Assembly (NCBI GenBank): GCA_035566435.1
Contig: DATMRF010000077.1
Location: 26,791-90,790, forward strand
Origin: DATMRF01 sp035566435
GTDB taxonomy: Bacteria > Verrucomicrobiota > Verrucomicrobiia > Limisphaerales > UBA8199
Length of the DNA: 64,000 nt
Direction: 5' to 3'
Positions 15,778-24,429 of this stretch are shown piece by piece. The notes beneath the pieces are model-generated. The model saw only the letters and a program-made list of their open reading frames with translations, had not been told where the DNA came from and did not search any database. Position numbers and translations under genes: made by a program. Every line of letters begins with the position of its first letter. Within the stretch, counting starts at the first letter, position 1.

Positions 15778-18051
15778 ATGAAACTCAAATTGGTCCTCGT
15801 CTATGCGATGCCGTGGCTTGCAACCTTAACTGGGACAGCAGCCTCTACGAATGAATTCTCGATGCTCGGCTTCGATGGCGAAGGCGCCGTACAGCAAAGC
15901 GCTTTGGAAGCGCAATTCGACGCCGCGCTCCAGCGGGAGAATCTGCGCAATTGGATGAAGCGGCTCAGCGCTCACCCGCATCACTTAGGTTCGCCATACG
16001 ATAAAGAAAACGCTGAATTTATCGCGGCGCAATTGCGTTCCTGGGGTTATGAAACCCAGATCGAACAGTTTGAGGTGCTCTTTCCAACTCCTAAAACCCG
16101 GCTGCTCGAAATGACCGAGCCCGACCGGTTCACGGCGAGTCTGGTTGAGCCGCCGCTCAAGGAGGACGCCACTTCGGGACTTACCGTGGAGCAATTGCCG
16201 ACGTATAACGCCTATTCCAGTGACGGCGATGTAACCGGCCAACTGGTTTACGTTAACTATGGCATACCCGCCGATTATGAGGTTCTCGCCGAACGCGGCA
16301 TCGACGTAAAAGGCAAGATTGTTATCTCCCGCTACGGTGGCTGCTGGCGAGGTATTAAGCCAAAGGTAGCTGCCGAGCACGGCGCCATCGGCTGCCTCAT
16401 TTACTCCGACCCACGGGATGATGGTTATTTCCAGGGCGACACCTACCCCGCGGGTGCGTGGCGAAACGCGGATGGGGCGCAGCGCGGGTCAGTCTGCGAT
16501 CTACCGCTGTATCCGGGGGATCCCCTCACACCGGGTGTGGGAGCAACCAAAGATGCCAAACGGCTGCCGATCAGCGATGCGCCCTCGCTCGCAAAGATCC
16601 CAGTGCTTCCCCTTTCTTACGCAGACGCCACGCCCTTGTTGCATGCCCTGCGCGGTCCGGTGGCGCCGCAAGCCTGGCGTGGCGCTTTGCCGCTGACCTA
16701 CCATCTCGGACCGGGGCCGGCAACCGTTCACCTGAAACTCGAGTTTAATTGGAAGCTGACGACTCTTTACGATGTCATTGGCCGGCTCCCCGGCACCGAC
16801 TTTCCCGACGAATGGATCATTCGTGGCAACCACCATGATGCCTGGGTTTGCGGCGCAGAAGATCCCGTAAGCGGGACGGTGGCGTTGCTGGAAGAAGCGC
16901 GCGCCGTGGCCCGACTGGCCGAACACGGATGGAAACCCCGTCGCACGATTGTGTACGCCCTCTGGGATGGCGAAGAACCCGGCCTGCTCGGTTCCACCGA
17001 ATGGGTCGAGGCTCATGCGGATGTCCTGCGACAAAACGCGGCGGTTTACATCAACAGCGATAGCAATCAGCGCGGGCTGCTGAGCGTCGGCGGTTCCCAT
17101 ACTCTTGAACGGTTCGTCAACGAGATCGTGCGTCAGATCGCCGATCCGGAAACCAAACTCACGGTCGCCGAACGCTGGCGAGCCAAGCGACTGGCCAAAG
17201 CCACCCTCGCCGACCGGCACGAAATTCGCGCGCGGCCCGACGTGCCCATCGAGGCGCTCGGGTCCGGGTCGGACTACACCCCTTTCCTCCAGCATTTGGG
17301 GATAGCCTCCCTCAACCTCGGCTACGGCGACGAGGAAAGTGAGGGTTCCTATCATTCGATCTATGATTCCTTCGATCACTACACACGCTTTGGCGATCCG
17401 AACTTCGATTACGGAATCACGCTCGTCCGCACGTGCGGCCGGGTGGTCCTGCGCCTGGCCGATGCCGAAATCTTGCCTTTTGAGTTCTCGAACTTTGCCG
17501 ACACGGTTGAGAAGTACGCCAAAGAAGTCACTAAGCTCGCTGAGGATCTACGGGCCGGAACGGCAGAGACCAACCGGCTGATCACCGATAAGGTGCTGGT
17601 GGCCTTGGCCGACCCCAGGCAGCCCTTCGTCGAGCCACTTCCCAAACCCGAAGTCCCCTATCTCAATTTCGCGCCGCTCCAGAACGCTCTGGTTATCCTG
17701 CAGCAGAGCGCAGGAAAGTTCGAGGCCTCCCGCAGCGAAGCAACCAAGAACGGTGAGTTCCCCCCACCGAAAGCGGCTCGGCCGCCGCTCGACCAGGCGC
17801 TCCTGCAACTGGAACGAAGCCTTACCCGCCCGGAAGGGCTGCCTCGCCGCCCCTGGTACCAGCACCTGATTTACGCGCCGGGTTTTTACACGGGCTACGG
17901 CGTAAAGACCCTCCCGGGAATTCGCGAAGCCATCGAACAAAGAAATTGGAAGGAAGCGACGGAGCAGATCGAAATCGCCGCAAAGACCCTCGAGACGTTT
18001 TCCGGCGAACTCGACCGATGCACCGACCTGTTGCGGCGGCGCTCACGCTAG
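15778..18051 (+). CDS. Exported M28 zinc peptidase, glutamate carboxypeptidase II-like
   Basis: The protein has 757 residues, the length usual for the GCPII/transferrin-receptor-like M28B group. An N-terminal signal sequence is followed by a short helical lead-in, a PA domain (about 150-290), the peptidase domain with metal ligands in NHHDAW (His/Asp near 351), WDGEEPGLLGSTEWVE (Glu pair near 398), YINSDSN, and the final His in SYHSIYDSFDHY (near 525). A helical dimerisation domain follows from about 620. All five expected dinuclear-zinc ligands appear present. It likely trims peptides or acidic dipeptides in the periplasm. It stands alone. Confidence 0.93.
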   Translation: MKLKLVLVYAMPWLATLTGTAASTNEFSMLGFDGEGAVQQSALEAQFDAALQRENLRNWMKRLSAHPHHLGSPYDKENAEFIAAQLRSWGYETQIEQFEVLFPTPKTRLLEMTEPDRFTASLVEPPLKEDATSGLTVEQLPTYNAYSSDGDVTGQLVYVNYGIPADYEVLAERGIDVKGKIVISRYGGCWRGIKPKVAAEHGAIGCLIYSDPRDDGYFQGDTYPAGAWRNADGAQRGSVCDLPLYPGDPLTPGVGATKDAKRLPISDAPSLAKIPVLPLSYADATPLLHALRGPVAPQAWRGALPLTYHLGPGPATVHLKLEFNWKLTTLYDVIGRLPGTDFPDEWIIRGNHHDAWVCGAEDPVSGTVALLEEARAVARLAEHGWKPRRTIVYALWDGEEPGLLGSTEWVEAHADVLRQNAAVYINSDSNQRGLLSVGGSHTLERFVNEIVRQIADPETKLTVAERWRAKRLAKATLADRHEIRARPDVPIEALGSGSDYTPFLQHLGIASLNLGYGDEESEGSYHSIYDSFDHYTRFGDPNFDYGITLVRTCGRVVLRLADAEILPFEFSNFADTVEKYAKEVTKLAEDLRAGTAETNRLITDKVLVALADPRQPFVEPLPKPEVPYLNFAPLQNALVILQQSAGKFEASRSEATKNGEFPPPKAARPPLDQALLQLERSLTRPEGLPRRPWYQHLIYAPGFYTGYGVKTLPGIREAIEQRNWKEATEQIEIAAKTLETFSGELDRCTDLLRRRSR

Positions 18052-18276
18052 CGCGTTCAGATGCCCCAAAGGCTCTGGCGTGTTCTCCGATGGGCTGGCT
18101 TTACCACTTCGCCTGCCTGAAGGAAATGTGACAGCGCAGAAACCTCGGTAAATGGCGGGGTATGTCACACTTTGGCGCAGGGTATCTCGATGGAGGAAAC
18201 GGAGCGAGCGAAGGGATTCGAATCCATCCGAGACCACCGACCAGTTTCCTTGGAAACTGGCGTAATTTCGCATGAA
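18052..18276. other. Spacer with a perfect 20-bp palindrome
   Basis: No supported gene lies here. At 18241-18260 is the perfect inverted repeat CCAGTTTCCTTGGAAACTGG (9-bp arms, 2-base loop). About 30 bp to its left is a second palindromic string, GGATTCGAATCC, similar in sequence to a tRNA T-arm, but the flanks do not pair as a tRNA. It lies between the M28 peptidase and the decayed end of the peroxidase relic, so it may be the scar or target of a lost element. Confidence 0.5.
18241..18260. repeat. Perfect 20-bp inverted repeat
   Basis: The sequence CCAGTTTCCTTGGAAACTGG has 9-bp arms and a 2-base loop. It is not followed by a T-run, so it is not a plain intrinsic terminator; an operator or an element end is possible. 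Confidence 0.8.
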
Positions 18277-18890
18277 TCAAGCAGTAGCACATGCTTCGCC
18301 TTTTGACCAGCACGAAGCGAAACCACGTTTTCGCGAAGAGGTTTTGTCATACGGAGTCATACAATCGGAGCCGTTGAATGGACGGCCGAAGGCGGTGAGA
18401 AAAGCCTGTCGGTATTCCTCGACGCGAGCGAGGTTAGTGACCGCAGCATTCAGTGTGGGCTGGCCCATCGCCAGGGGATTCACGATAGGCAGCGCTGCCT
18501 GGTCCTCAAGGTTGGTCGCCCGGCTATCCCAAAACTGGAACTTGTTGTAGAGCGCATTTAAGACCGTGGGAGCGCTCGGCTGGCCGACGCGCCCCTTGAT
18601 GCCAATAGAGGCCGGCCGGCCGTCAAAGAAGAGTTGCTCCCCGAGTTGGATCTTCTCGGGTGTGAGGCGGTTGTCTGGCGGGATCACCCCCTCGGTAAGT
18701 TGCAGGGGAAGGCCAACCTGGTTCGTGGACCGCGGTTGAGCCAGGATGCCCGGCTGGGGAAGCGGTGGCACCTGGCCTGGAGGCAGAGACGCCAACCCAA
18801 GCAGGATCCCTTCCGATCCGGAGCTTGCCGGCACGTAGCTCATCAAGATAGAGCTTATCAGCGCCGGGATTAGGAGCCTGGTTTTCGTTA
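18277..18890 (-). pseudogene. Di-heme cytochrome c peroxidase (MauG/CcpA family) relic with internal deletion
   Basis: The frame starts with a signal-like segment (LLIPALISSILMSYVPASSG). The family string LTPEKIQLGEQLFFD is followed directly by GRPASIGIKGRVGQPSAP. In intact members about 20-25 residues lie between these two, including the first heme motif CxxCH; here they are missing. The family pattern continues (TVLNALYNKFQFWDSRA, then LPIVNPLAMGQP) until AFGRPFN, after which it becomes unrelated and stops at 18277. The second heme motif and most of the catalytic half are therefore also gone. The deletion point coincides with GGCCGGCCGGCC at 18610-18621. It cannot bind heme and must be non-functional as a peroxidase. 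Confidence 0.8.
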
Positions 18891-19180
18891 ACGTTGGGCG
18901 GTGCTTTTGGGGCTGGGCGAGCGAGATTTCATCCCAGCCACCGGGGTTGTGAGCGGTGCCATCATAACGGCTCTCGGTTTTAAAGAGTTCTGATACCCGC
19001 CCCGCCCAATCCGATGACCGAGACCTTTTCTGCGGTCCGTCCCAGAGTGCGTTGAGGTACACCTTCCCTGGTTTCGGCCAACAATGTTTCTGACCTCACC
19101 CCAGCCAGGAGGGTCGCACCAGCGGCGGCTTTCACGAATGAGCGTCGGCTTAGTGTAAGTTCGGCCTTGTTTACAGGCTG
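18891..19180 (-). pseudogene. Tat-exported aldo/keto reductase relic (both ends kept, middle lost)
   Basis: One frame gives a twin-arginine signal (LSRRSFVKAAAGATLLAGV) and then RTLGRTAEKVSVIGLGG, the standard N-terminus of a secreted aldo/keto reductase, and stops at 18980. In the shifted frame just downstream, the string SELFKTESRYDGTAHNPGGW resembles C-terminal tails I associate with this Tat reductase group; that match is inference. If right, about 270 middle residues were deleted and a frameshift was left at the join. No start codon is clear at the 5' end either. Confidence 0.6.
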
Positions 19181-19184
19181 AAGC

Positions 19185-20114
19185 TTATGGAGATGAGAAT
19201 TCACGCAGTCGCTCCTTTCCGTTGCCCGTCGCCGCTGAATCTTCGCCGTGCTCCTGTGCCAGATAACCGCAGATGGCTGAAAAGTCCTGGTCACCACGCC
19301 CTTCCCGAATCGCCAGGCGATAGATTTCCTTAGCTACATTGGTTAACGGCATGGCGGCGCCGACTTCGTAAGCGCTCACTGAGGCGAGATGCAAATCCTT
19401 CTGTAGCCACTGCAGTGGAAAGTCCGCCCCCTCGTAATTTCCGCTTTCAATTCGCTTCCGTTTGGCGGCGAGCAACGGCGCGGCGGCAGGTCCGTTTAAC
19501 AACGCCTCGAACAATACGTCGCGGGAAAGGCCCAGAGACTGGCCCAAAGTCAGTCCTTCTGCAAAGGCCGCCATTACGGTGCCAAGCAACTGGTTCATGA
19601 CCATCTTCAGCGAAGCGCCCATACCCTGTCCCCCGGCGTGAACAATCCGGTTTCCCATGCATCCCAGCACGTGGCGGCAGGCCTCCAGATCGAATGATTC
19701 ACCACCGACCCAAAAAACCAGCTTGCCCGCAGCCGCCTGCTCTTTGGACCCGGTCACGGGAGCGCCGAGGAACCGAATCCGCCGCGCTTGTGCTTCCACA
19801 GCCATCGACCGCGAGAAGGACGGGTTTACCGTGCTACAATCAACCCACAATCGACCGGGCCCAAGACGTGAAAGAAAGCAATTTTCGCCCAAGGCCGCCT
19901 CCCGGACTGCGTCAGGATGAGCCAGCATTGTGAACAGCACCTCCACGTTGGGGCCCAAGTCGGCTGGAGAGTCCGCCCAGTCCGCGCCCTTTGCCAACAA
20001 GGGCTTCGCCTTTTGAGTTGTCCGATTGTGAATGACCAGGGAGTGGCCGCATTTTTGCAGGTTTGCCGCCATCCGGCTGCCCATGATTCCCAAACCGATA
20101 AATCCAATTTTCAT
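19185..20114 (-). CDS. NAD(P)-dependent beta-hydroxyacid dehydrogenase (3-hydroxyisobutyrate dehydrogenase family)
   Basis: The protein has 309 residues. It has the N-terminal Rossmann motif GFIGLGIMGSRMAANL, the substrate-site motif APVTGSKEQAAAGKL, and the catalytic lysine region GQGMGASLKMVMNQLLG. These three are diagnostic of the 3-hydroxyisobutyrate/tartronate semialdehyde/glyoxylate reductase family. The exact substrate cannot be told. Its start overlaps the stop of the aldo/keto reductase gene by 4 bp, so the two are translationally coupled. Together they suggest reduction of small aldehydes or 2-oxo acids. The family is cytoplasmic, and no signal peptide is seen. Confidence 0.9.
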   Translation of the reverse strand: MKIGFIGLGIMGSRMAANLQKCGHSLVIHNRTTQKAKPLLAKGADWADSPADLGPNVEVLFTMLAHPDAVREAALGENCFLSRLGPGRLWVDCSTVNPSFSRSMAVEAQARRIRFLGAPVTGSKEQAAAGKLVFWVGGESFDLEACRHVLGCMGNRIVHAGGQGMGASLKMVMNQLLGTVMAAFAEGLTLGQSLGLSRDVLFEALLNGPAAAPLLAAKRKRIESGNYEGADFPLQWLQKDLHLASVSAYEVGAAMPLTNVAKEIYRLAIREGRGDQDFSAICGYLAQEHGEDSAATGNGKERLREFSSP

Positions 20115-21118
20115 TGTGCCCTCCCAGGATTGCAGTGGGCAGCGAGTTCAACCTCTGTTTCGAGTTCGTTGACTTCATCACGCGTCAGGCGAATGGCTGC
20201 GGCCTGTTTCATATCGTTTACCTGCTCGGGCTTGCGGGCCCCGACGATCGCGCCTGTGACGGCCGGATTTCGCAGCGTCCAGGCCACCGCGACAGCGCCC
20301 GGCGTGGTGTCATGCCGGCGGCCAACCTCGCGCAGGTTCTCGACCAGCGCCAGATTGGCCGAAAGCTTCGGTTCATTGAAATCCTCATCGTGCTTACGCC
20401 AATCGTCCTCAGGCAGACTGGCGATGCGCTCCCGCGTCATGGCGCCAGTCAACAGGCCTGACGCCATCGGTGAATAGACTATGACGCCAACATCTTCACG
20501 CTGGCAGAAGGGCAGAATCTCCTCAGTTACCTCCGGGTGGACCAAGGAATAACGAGGCTGCAGAGAAGTGATGGGCGCGATGGCTTGCGCGCGCTCCATC
20601 TGCGCAACGTCGAAATTCGAAACCCCGATCCACCGGACCTTCCCTTCGCGCTTCAACTGAGCCATCGTGCTCCACCCTTGCTCGAGTTCTTTCAGGTCCT
20701 GGACCGGCCAGTGGATTTGGTAAAGGTCGATTGCGTCCACCTTGAGCCGACGCAGACTATCCTCGCATTCCTGCCGAATTGAGACTGGGGTTACGACGCG
20801 TCGAGTCTTGCCCTTTGCATCCCAGCGCAGACCACATTTCGTAAATACATAAGGGCGTGGCCCTAGCCAACTGGCCAAAGCCCGCGCCACGATTTCTTCC
20901 GAGTGGCCCATACCATAGACCGCCGCGGTATCGATCCAGTTGATTCCCAATTCCAAGGCGCGATGTATCGCAGCCACCGAGTCGGCGTCGTTTTGCTTTC
21001 CCCAAGCGAATTGCCAGCCGGCGCCGCCAATCGCCCATGAGCCAAAGCCCACGGGTGTGATGAACAGATCAGAATTTCCAAGTTGTTTCGTTTTCATGCC
21101 TGCGTTCGATTCATTCAT
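20111..21118 (-). CDS. Aldo/keto reductase
   Basis: The start at 21118 (MNESNAGMKTKQLGNS) is chosen because it falls at the same place in the 78-bp repeat as the start of the response regulator at 33164; an in-frame ATG at 21097 is also possible. The protein has 335 residues. The catalytic tetrad is visible: Asp and Tyr in NWIDTAAVYGMGHSEE, Lys in VFTKCGLRWD, His in YQIHWPVQDL. The family's IGVSNFDVAQM and the C-terminal IVGARKPEQVNDM (NADPH binding) are present. It is cytoplasmic and NADPH-dependent, reducing aldehydes or ketones. It is the first gene of a two-gene operon. Confidence 0.9.
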   Translation of the reverse strand: MNESNAGMKTKQLGNSDLFITPVGFGSWAIGGAGWQFAWGKQNDADSVAAIHRALELGINWIDTAAVYGMGHSEEIVARALASWLGPRPYVFTKCGLRWDAKGKTRRVVTPVSIRQECEDSLRRLKVDAIDLYQIHWPVQDLKELEQGWSTMAQLKREGKVRWIGVSNFDVAQMERAQAIAPITSLQPRYSLVHPEVTEEILPFCQREDVGVIVYSPMASGLLTGAMTRERIASLPEDDWRKHDEDFNEPKLSANLALVENLREVGRRHDTTPGAVAVAWTLRNPAVTGAIVGARKPEQVNDMKQAAAIRLTRDEVNELETEVELAAHCNPGRAQ

Positions 21119-21182
21119 GGGGAATCTTAGCGCTTGGGGTGTGGTGAATTCCATTATACCTTGGCTTGATCCCTTTCATACC
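21105..21182 (-). repeat. 78-bp promoter/leader repeat, copy A (before aldo/keto reductase)
   Basis: On the minus strand this holds GGTATAATGG with a perfect TATAAT, an untranslated leader and the first codons ATGAATGAA. It is about 85-90% identical to copy B at 33151-33229, with one 1-base indel. The best-conserved core is the 40 bp around TATAAT. No canonical -35 box or Shine-Dalgarno sequence is present in either copy. Confidence 0.9.
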
Positions 21183-21339
21183 GAACGCAAGATGCGAGCA
21201 CGGTCAAAAGTTTGACCCGTCAACATTCCATCGCGCCCACGCTCAGCAAAATCTCGCTGCCCTCTCACTGGAGTCCGGCGGCTCGCGAGTTGGCGCTGAA
21301 CCTCATCAGGTGGTAGAATGGCGTTGTTAAGCGGCGCGC

Positions 21340-24300
21340 ATGAATCCAGGCTCCGACAATAGTTCATCCGGCTCGCACCCGCCCCAGGATGGCGGCCAAC
21401 GGCTGACGATTCGGCTCAGTGTGGATGGCAAGATCCTGGAAGCGGTTCCCGGCGAGCAACTGCTGGAGCTGCTCAACCGCACCGGTATCGAGCTCCCACA
21501 GGTGTGCTACCATTCTCAGCTCGGGCCGATTCAAACCTGCGATACTTGTATGGTTGAAACCAACGGCAAGCTGGTTCGAGCTTGCGCGATTCGGGCCGAG
21601 GCCGACATGAACGTGGCGACGAGCTCGGCCCGTGCGTCAAAGGCGCAACGGGATGCTTTCGATCGAATTTTGGCCGATCACATGCTCTATTGCACCGTTT
21701 GCGATAACAACAACGGCAACTGCACCGTCCACAACACCACCAAACTCCTTGCCATCGAGCATCAGCGGATTCCCTTCAAGCCCAAGCCTTACCAAGTGGA
21801 CTCGACGAACCCATTTTATCGTTACGATCCCAGCCAGTGCATTTTGTGCGGGCGCTGCGTCGAGGCATGCCAGAATGTGCAAGTCAATGAAACCCTGACG
21901 ATCAATTGGGAAGATCCCAATCCCCGAGTGTTATGGGACGGAGGAAAGAGCATTGGCGAATCAAGCTGCGTCTCCTGCGGCCATTGCGTCACCGTTTGCC
22001 CCTGCAATGCGCTGATGGAAAAATCCATGCTCGGCCACGCGGGTTTTCTCACCGGTCTGCCGAAACTGGCTCTGGATGGAATGATCGATCTGGTCAAGGC
22101 CATCGAACCGGATTCCGGCTACGGGGCCATCCTGAAGGTTTCCGAGTCGGAAGCTGCCATGCGCGAGTCACGCATCCGCAAAACCAAGACCGTGTGCACT
22201 TATTGCGGCGTCGGTTGCAGCTTCGATATCTGGACCAAAGACCGCCACATCCTCAAGGTCGCGCCCGCCGCAGGCCCGGCGAACGGCATCTCAACCTGTA
22301 TTAAAGGCAAATTCGCCTGGGACTTTGTGAACAGCGAGGACCGGCTGACCAAGCCGCTGATCCGGGAGGTCCTGGCGGAGGGCCACCGATTCCGCGAAGC
22401 GACCTGGGACGAAGCGCTCAACCTGGTGGCGCGCCGGTTCAAGGAAATCAAGGCGCGCAGTGGACCGGACTCACTGGCGTTCATTTCTTCTTCCAAGTGC
22501 ACCAATGAGGAGAGTTATCTCATGCAAAAGCTGGCGCGGGCGGTGATCGACACGAACAACATGGACAATTGCTCGCGCTACTGCCAGTCGCCGGCCACCG
22601 TCGGTCTGTGGCGCACAGTGGGCTATGGTGGAGATTCCGGGTCCATTGCGGACATTGCGCAGGCCAGCCTCGTGCTGATCGTGGGCAGCAATACCGCGGA
22701 GAGCCACCCCGTCCTGGCCACCCGGGTAAAGCGCGCCCATAAACTCCACGGGCAGAAACTCATCGTGGCAGATTTGCGCGAAAACGAAATGGCCCGGCGC
22801 GCCGACATCTTCTTGCACCCGAAACCGGGAACGGACCTGGTGTGGCTTTCGGCCATTTCGCGCTACATCTTAGACCAGGGCCTGGCCAAGACCTCCTTCC
22901 TGGCGAAATGGGTCAATGGTTTGGAGGGGTACAAAAAGAGTCTCGAGCACTTCACGATGGAATTTGCCGCCGAAACGTGTGGAGTGCCCATTGAAACGCT
23001 CAAAAAAGTCGCGCACATGATCGCCGAAGCGGACCGCGTCTGCATTCTGTGGGCCATGGGAGTGACGCAGCACAGCATGGGCTCTGATACCTCGACCGCG
23101 ATTTCCAACCTGTTGTTGGTCACGGGCAATTACATGCGTCCCGGAACGGGCGCCTATCCGCTGCGCGGGCATAATAACGTCCAGGGCGCCAGTGACCACG
23201 GCGCGATGCCCAACTTCCTGCCCGGCTACCAATCGGTGGATGACCCTGAAGTGCGCGCGCGCTTCGAGGCCAGTTGGAAGGTTAAGCTGCCCACCTCCCC
23301 AGGGCTCGATAATCACGAGATGATCGAGGCCATTCACGAAGGCAAACTCAAGGCCATGTACCTCTTTGGAGAGGAGATCAGCCTGGTGGATTCGAATTCG
23401 AACTTCGTGAACGACGGTTTGGGCAAGCTCGAGTTCTTTGTGGTGCAGGACACCTTCTTCAGCAACACTTGCCGCTATGCGGATGTGGTGTTGCCGGCCA
23501 GCCCCAGCCTGGAAAAGGAAGGGACATTTACCAACACCGAACGGCGTATCCAGAGGCTCTACCAGGTCCTGGAACCACTGGGCGGCAGCCGGCCCGATTG
23601 GCAGATTATTCAGGACGTCGCTAACCGCCTGGGAGCCAATTGGACATACTCGCATCCGTCCGAAATCTACAAGGAAATTGCTGCGCTGACCCCGTTGTTC
23701 GCCGGAGTTTCCTATGAGCGACTCGAAGGATACAAGTCATTGCAGTGGCCAGTCGCGGCCGACGGCAGCGATCAGCCACTGCTCTACACACAGCGGTTTA
23801 ATTTCCCGGACGGCAAGGCCAGGCTGTTCCCCTTGGCCTATTCCCGGCCAACGGATCCGCCGGACAGTGAATTCGATCTTCATCTGAACAATGGGCGCCT
23901 GCTCGAACATTTTCACGAAGGCAATCTCACTTATCGCAGCGAGGGAATCCGGGAAAAGACACCGGACACATTCGTTGAAATCTCGCCTGAACTCGCCGAC
24001 GAGCGCGGCATCCAGAGCGGTACTTGGGTTCAGCTTGTATCACGCTATGGCCAAGTGAGGGTTCGCGCCGTCGTGACAGACCGAGTGCACGGTAAAGAGA
24101 TGTATATGCCGATGAATTCCGTAGAAACCCCCGTGAACCGCCTGACCAGCAGCTACACCGATAGGGTGACACATACGCCGGCCTACAAAGAAACCTCCGT
24201 CCGCCTGCGCGTGCTGCCCGAACCGGGAGACAATCCTCTGCCTCGAATCAACCATCGATATGGTCGGCCAACCCCCCAAAAAGGGGTCGAAGTTGAGCGG

Positions 24301-24369
24301 AAGTGGCAGCGCTCAGATTACCGGTCACCGGGGTCTGAAATCCCCGGCGCGAACGCGGGAACAATGTAA
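21340..24369 (+). CDS. fdhA: Formate dehydrogenase catalytic subunit, Mo-bisMGD, with N-terminal Fe-S domains
   Basis: The protein has 1009 residues. An N-terminal 2Fe-2S ferredoxin domain (CYHSQLGPIQTCDTC) is followed by the His-Cys-type region, two 4Fe-4S clusters (CILCGRCVEACQNVQV near 167, SCVSCGHCVTVCPC near 209), the enzyme's own 4Fe-4S motif (CTYCGVGCSFDIW near 285) and the molybdopterin oxidoreductase domains. The active site reads NCSRYCQSPAT, with Cys near residue 415, so this is the non-selenocysteine type. The residue after the Cys is Gln rather than His, as in the Bacillus YjgC/YrhE branch. It is cytoplasmic, without a Tat signal. The DUF1641, mobA and fdhD neighbours fit a complete enzyme island. 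The electron partner is not encoded here. Confidence 0.92.
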   Translation: MNPGSDNSSSGSHPPQDGGQRLTIRLSVDGKILEAVPGEQLLELLNRTGIELPQVCYHSQLGPIQTCDTCMVETNGKLVRACAIRAEADMNVATSSARASKAQRDAFDRILADHMLYCTVCDNNNGNCTVHNTTKLLAIEHQRIPFKPKPYQVDSTNPFYRYDPSQCILCGRCVEACQNVQVNETLTINWEDPNPRVLWDGGKSIGESSCVSCGHCVTVCPCNALMEKSMLGHAGFLTGLPKLALDGMIDLVKAIEPDSGYGAILKVSESEAAMRESRIRKTKTVCTYCGVGCSFDIWTKDRHILKVAPAAGPANGISTCIKGKFAWDFVNSEDRLTKPLIREVLAEGHRFREATWDEALNLVARRFKEIKARSGPDSLAFISSSKCTNEESYLMQKLARAVIDTNNMDNCSRYCQSPATVGLWRTVGYGGDSGSIADIAQASLVLIVGSNTAESHPVLATRVKRAHKLHGQKLIVADLRENEMARRADIFLHPKPGTDLVWLSAISRYILDQGLAKTSFLAKWVNGLEGYKKSLEHFTMEFAAETCGVPIETLKKVAHMIAEADRVCILWAMGVTQHSMGSDTSTAISNLLLVTGNYMRPGTGAYPLRGHNNVQGASDHGAMPNFLPGYQSVDDPEVRARFEASWKVKLPTSPGLDNHEMIEAIHEGKLKAMYLFGEEISLVDSNSNFVNDGLGKLEFFVVQDTFFSNTCRYADVVLPASPSLEKEGTFTNTERRIQRLYQVLEPLGGSRPDWQIIQDVANRLGANWTYSHPSEIYKEIAALTPLFAGVSYERLEGYKSLQWPVAADGSDQPLLYTQRFNFPDGKARLFPLAYSRPTDPPDSEFDLHLNNGRLLEHFHEGNLTYRSEGIREKTPDTFVEISPELADERGIQSGTWVQLVSRYGQVRVRAVVTDRVHGKEMYMPMNSVETPVNRLTSSYTDRVTHTPAYKETSVRLRVLPEPGDNPLPRINHRYGRPTPQKGVEVERKWQRSDYRSPGSEIPGANAGTM

Positions 24370-24390
24370 GAGCAGCACGTCTCTGCGGCA

Positions 24391-24422
24391 ATAATCCAAT
24401 AATCCATTATTCCAACAACCCA
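24391..24422. repeat. Octamer tandem array, 4 x 8 bp, just before a start codon
   Basis: Four octamers read ATAATCCA, ATAATCCA, TTATTCCA and ACAACCCA. The array ends 7 bp before the ATG of the DUF1641 gene, where a ribosome-binding site would normally lie; no Shine-Dalgarno sequence is visible. Confidence 0.9.
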
Positions 24423-24429
24423 CGCTCCT

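Noticed and set aside
18180..18270. tRNA-like string (GGATTCGAATCC) near 18210
   Set aside because: It resembles a T-arm, but the flanking bases do not form a T-stem or acceptor stem on either strand, and no D-arm or anticodon arm is present. Kept only as a palindrome.
22560..22600. Selenocysteine formate dehydrogenase
   Set aside because: The active-site codon is an ordinary Cys codon (TGC); there is no in-frame TGA.
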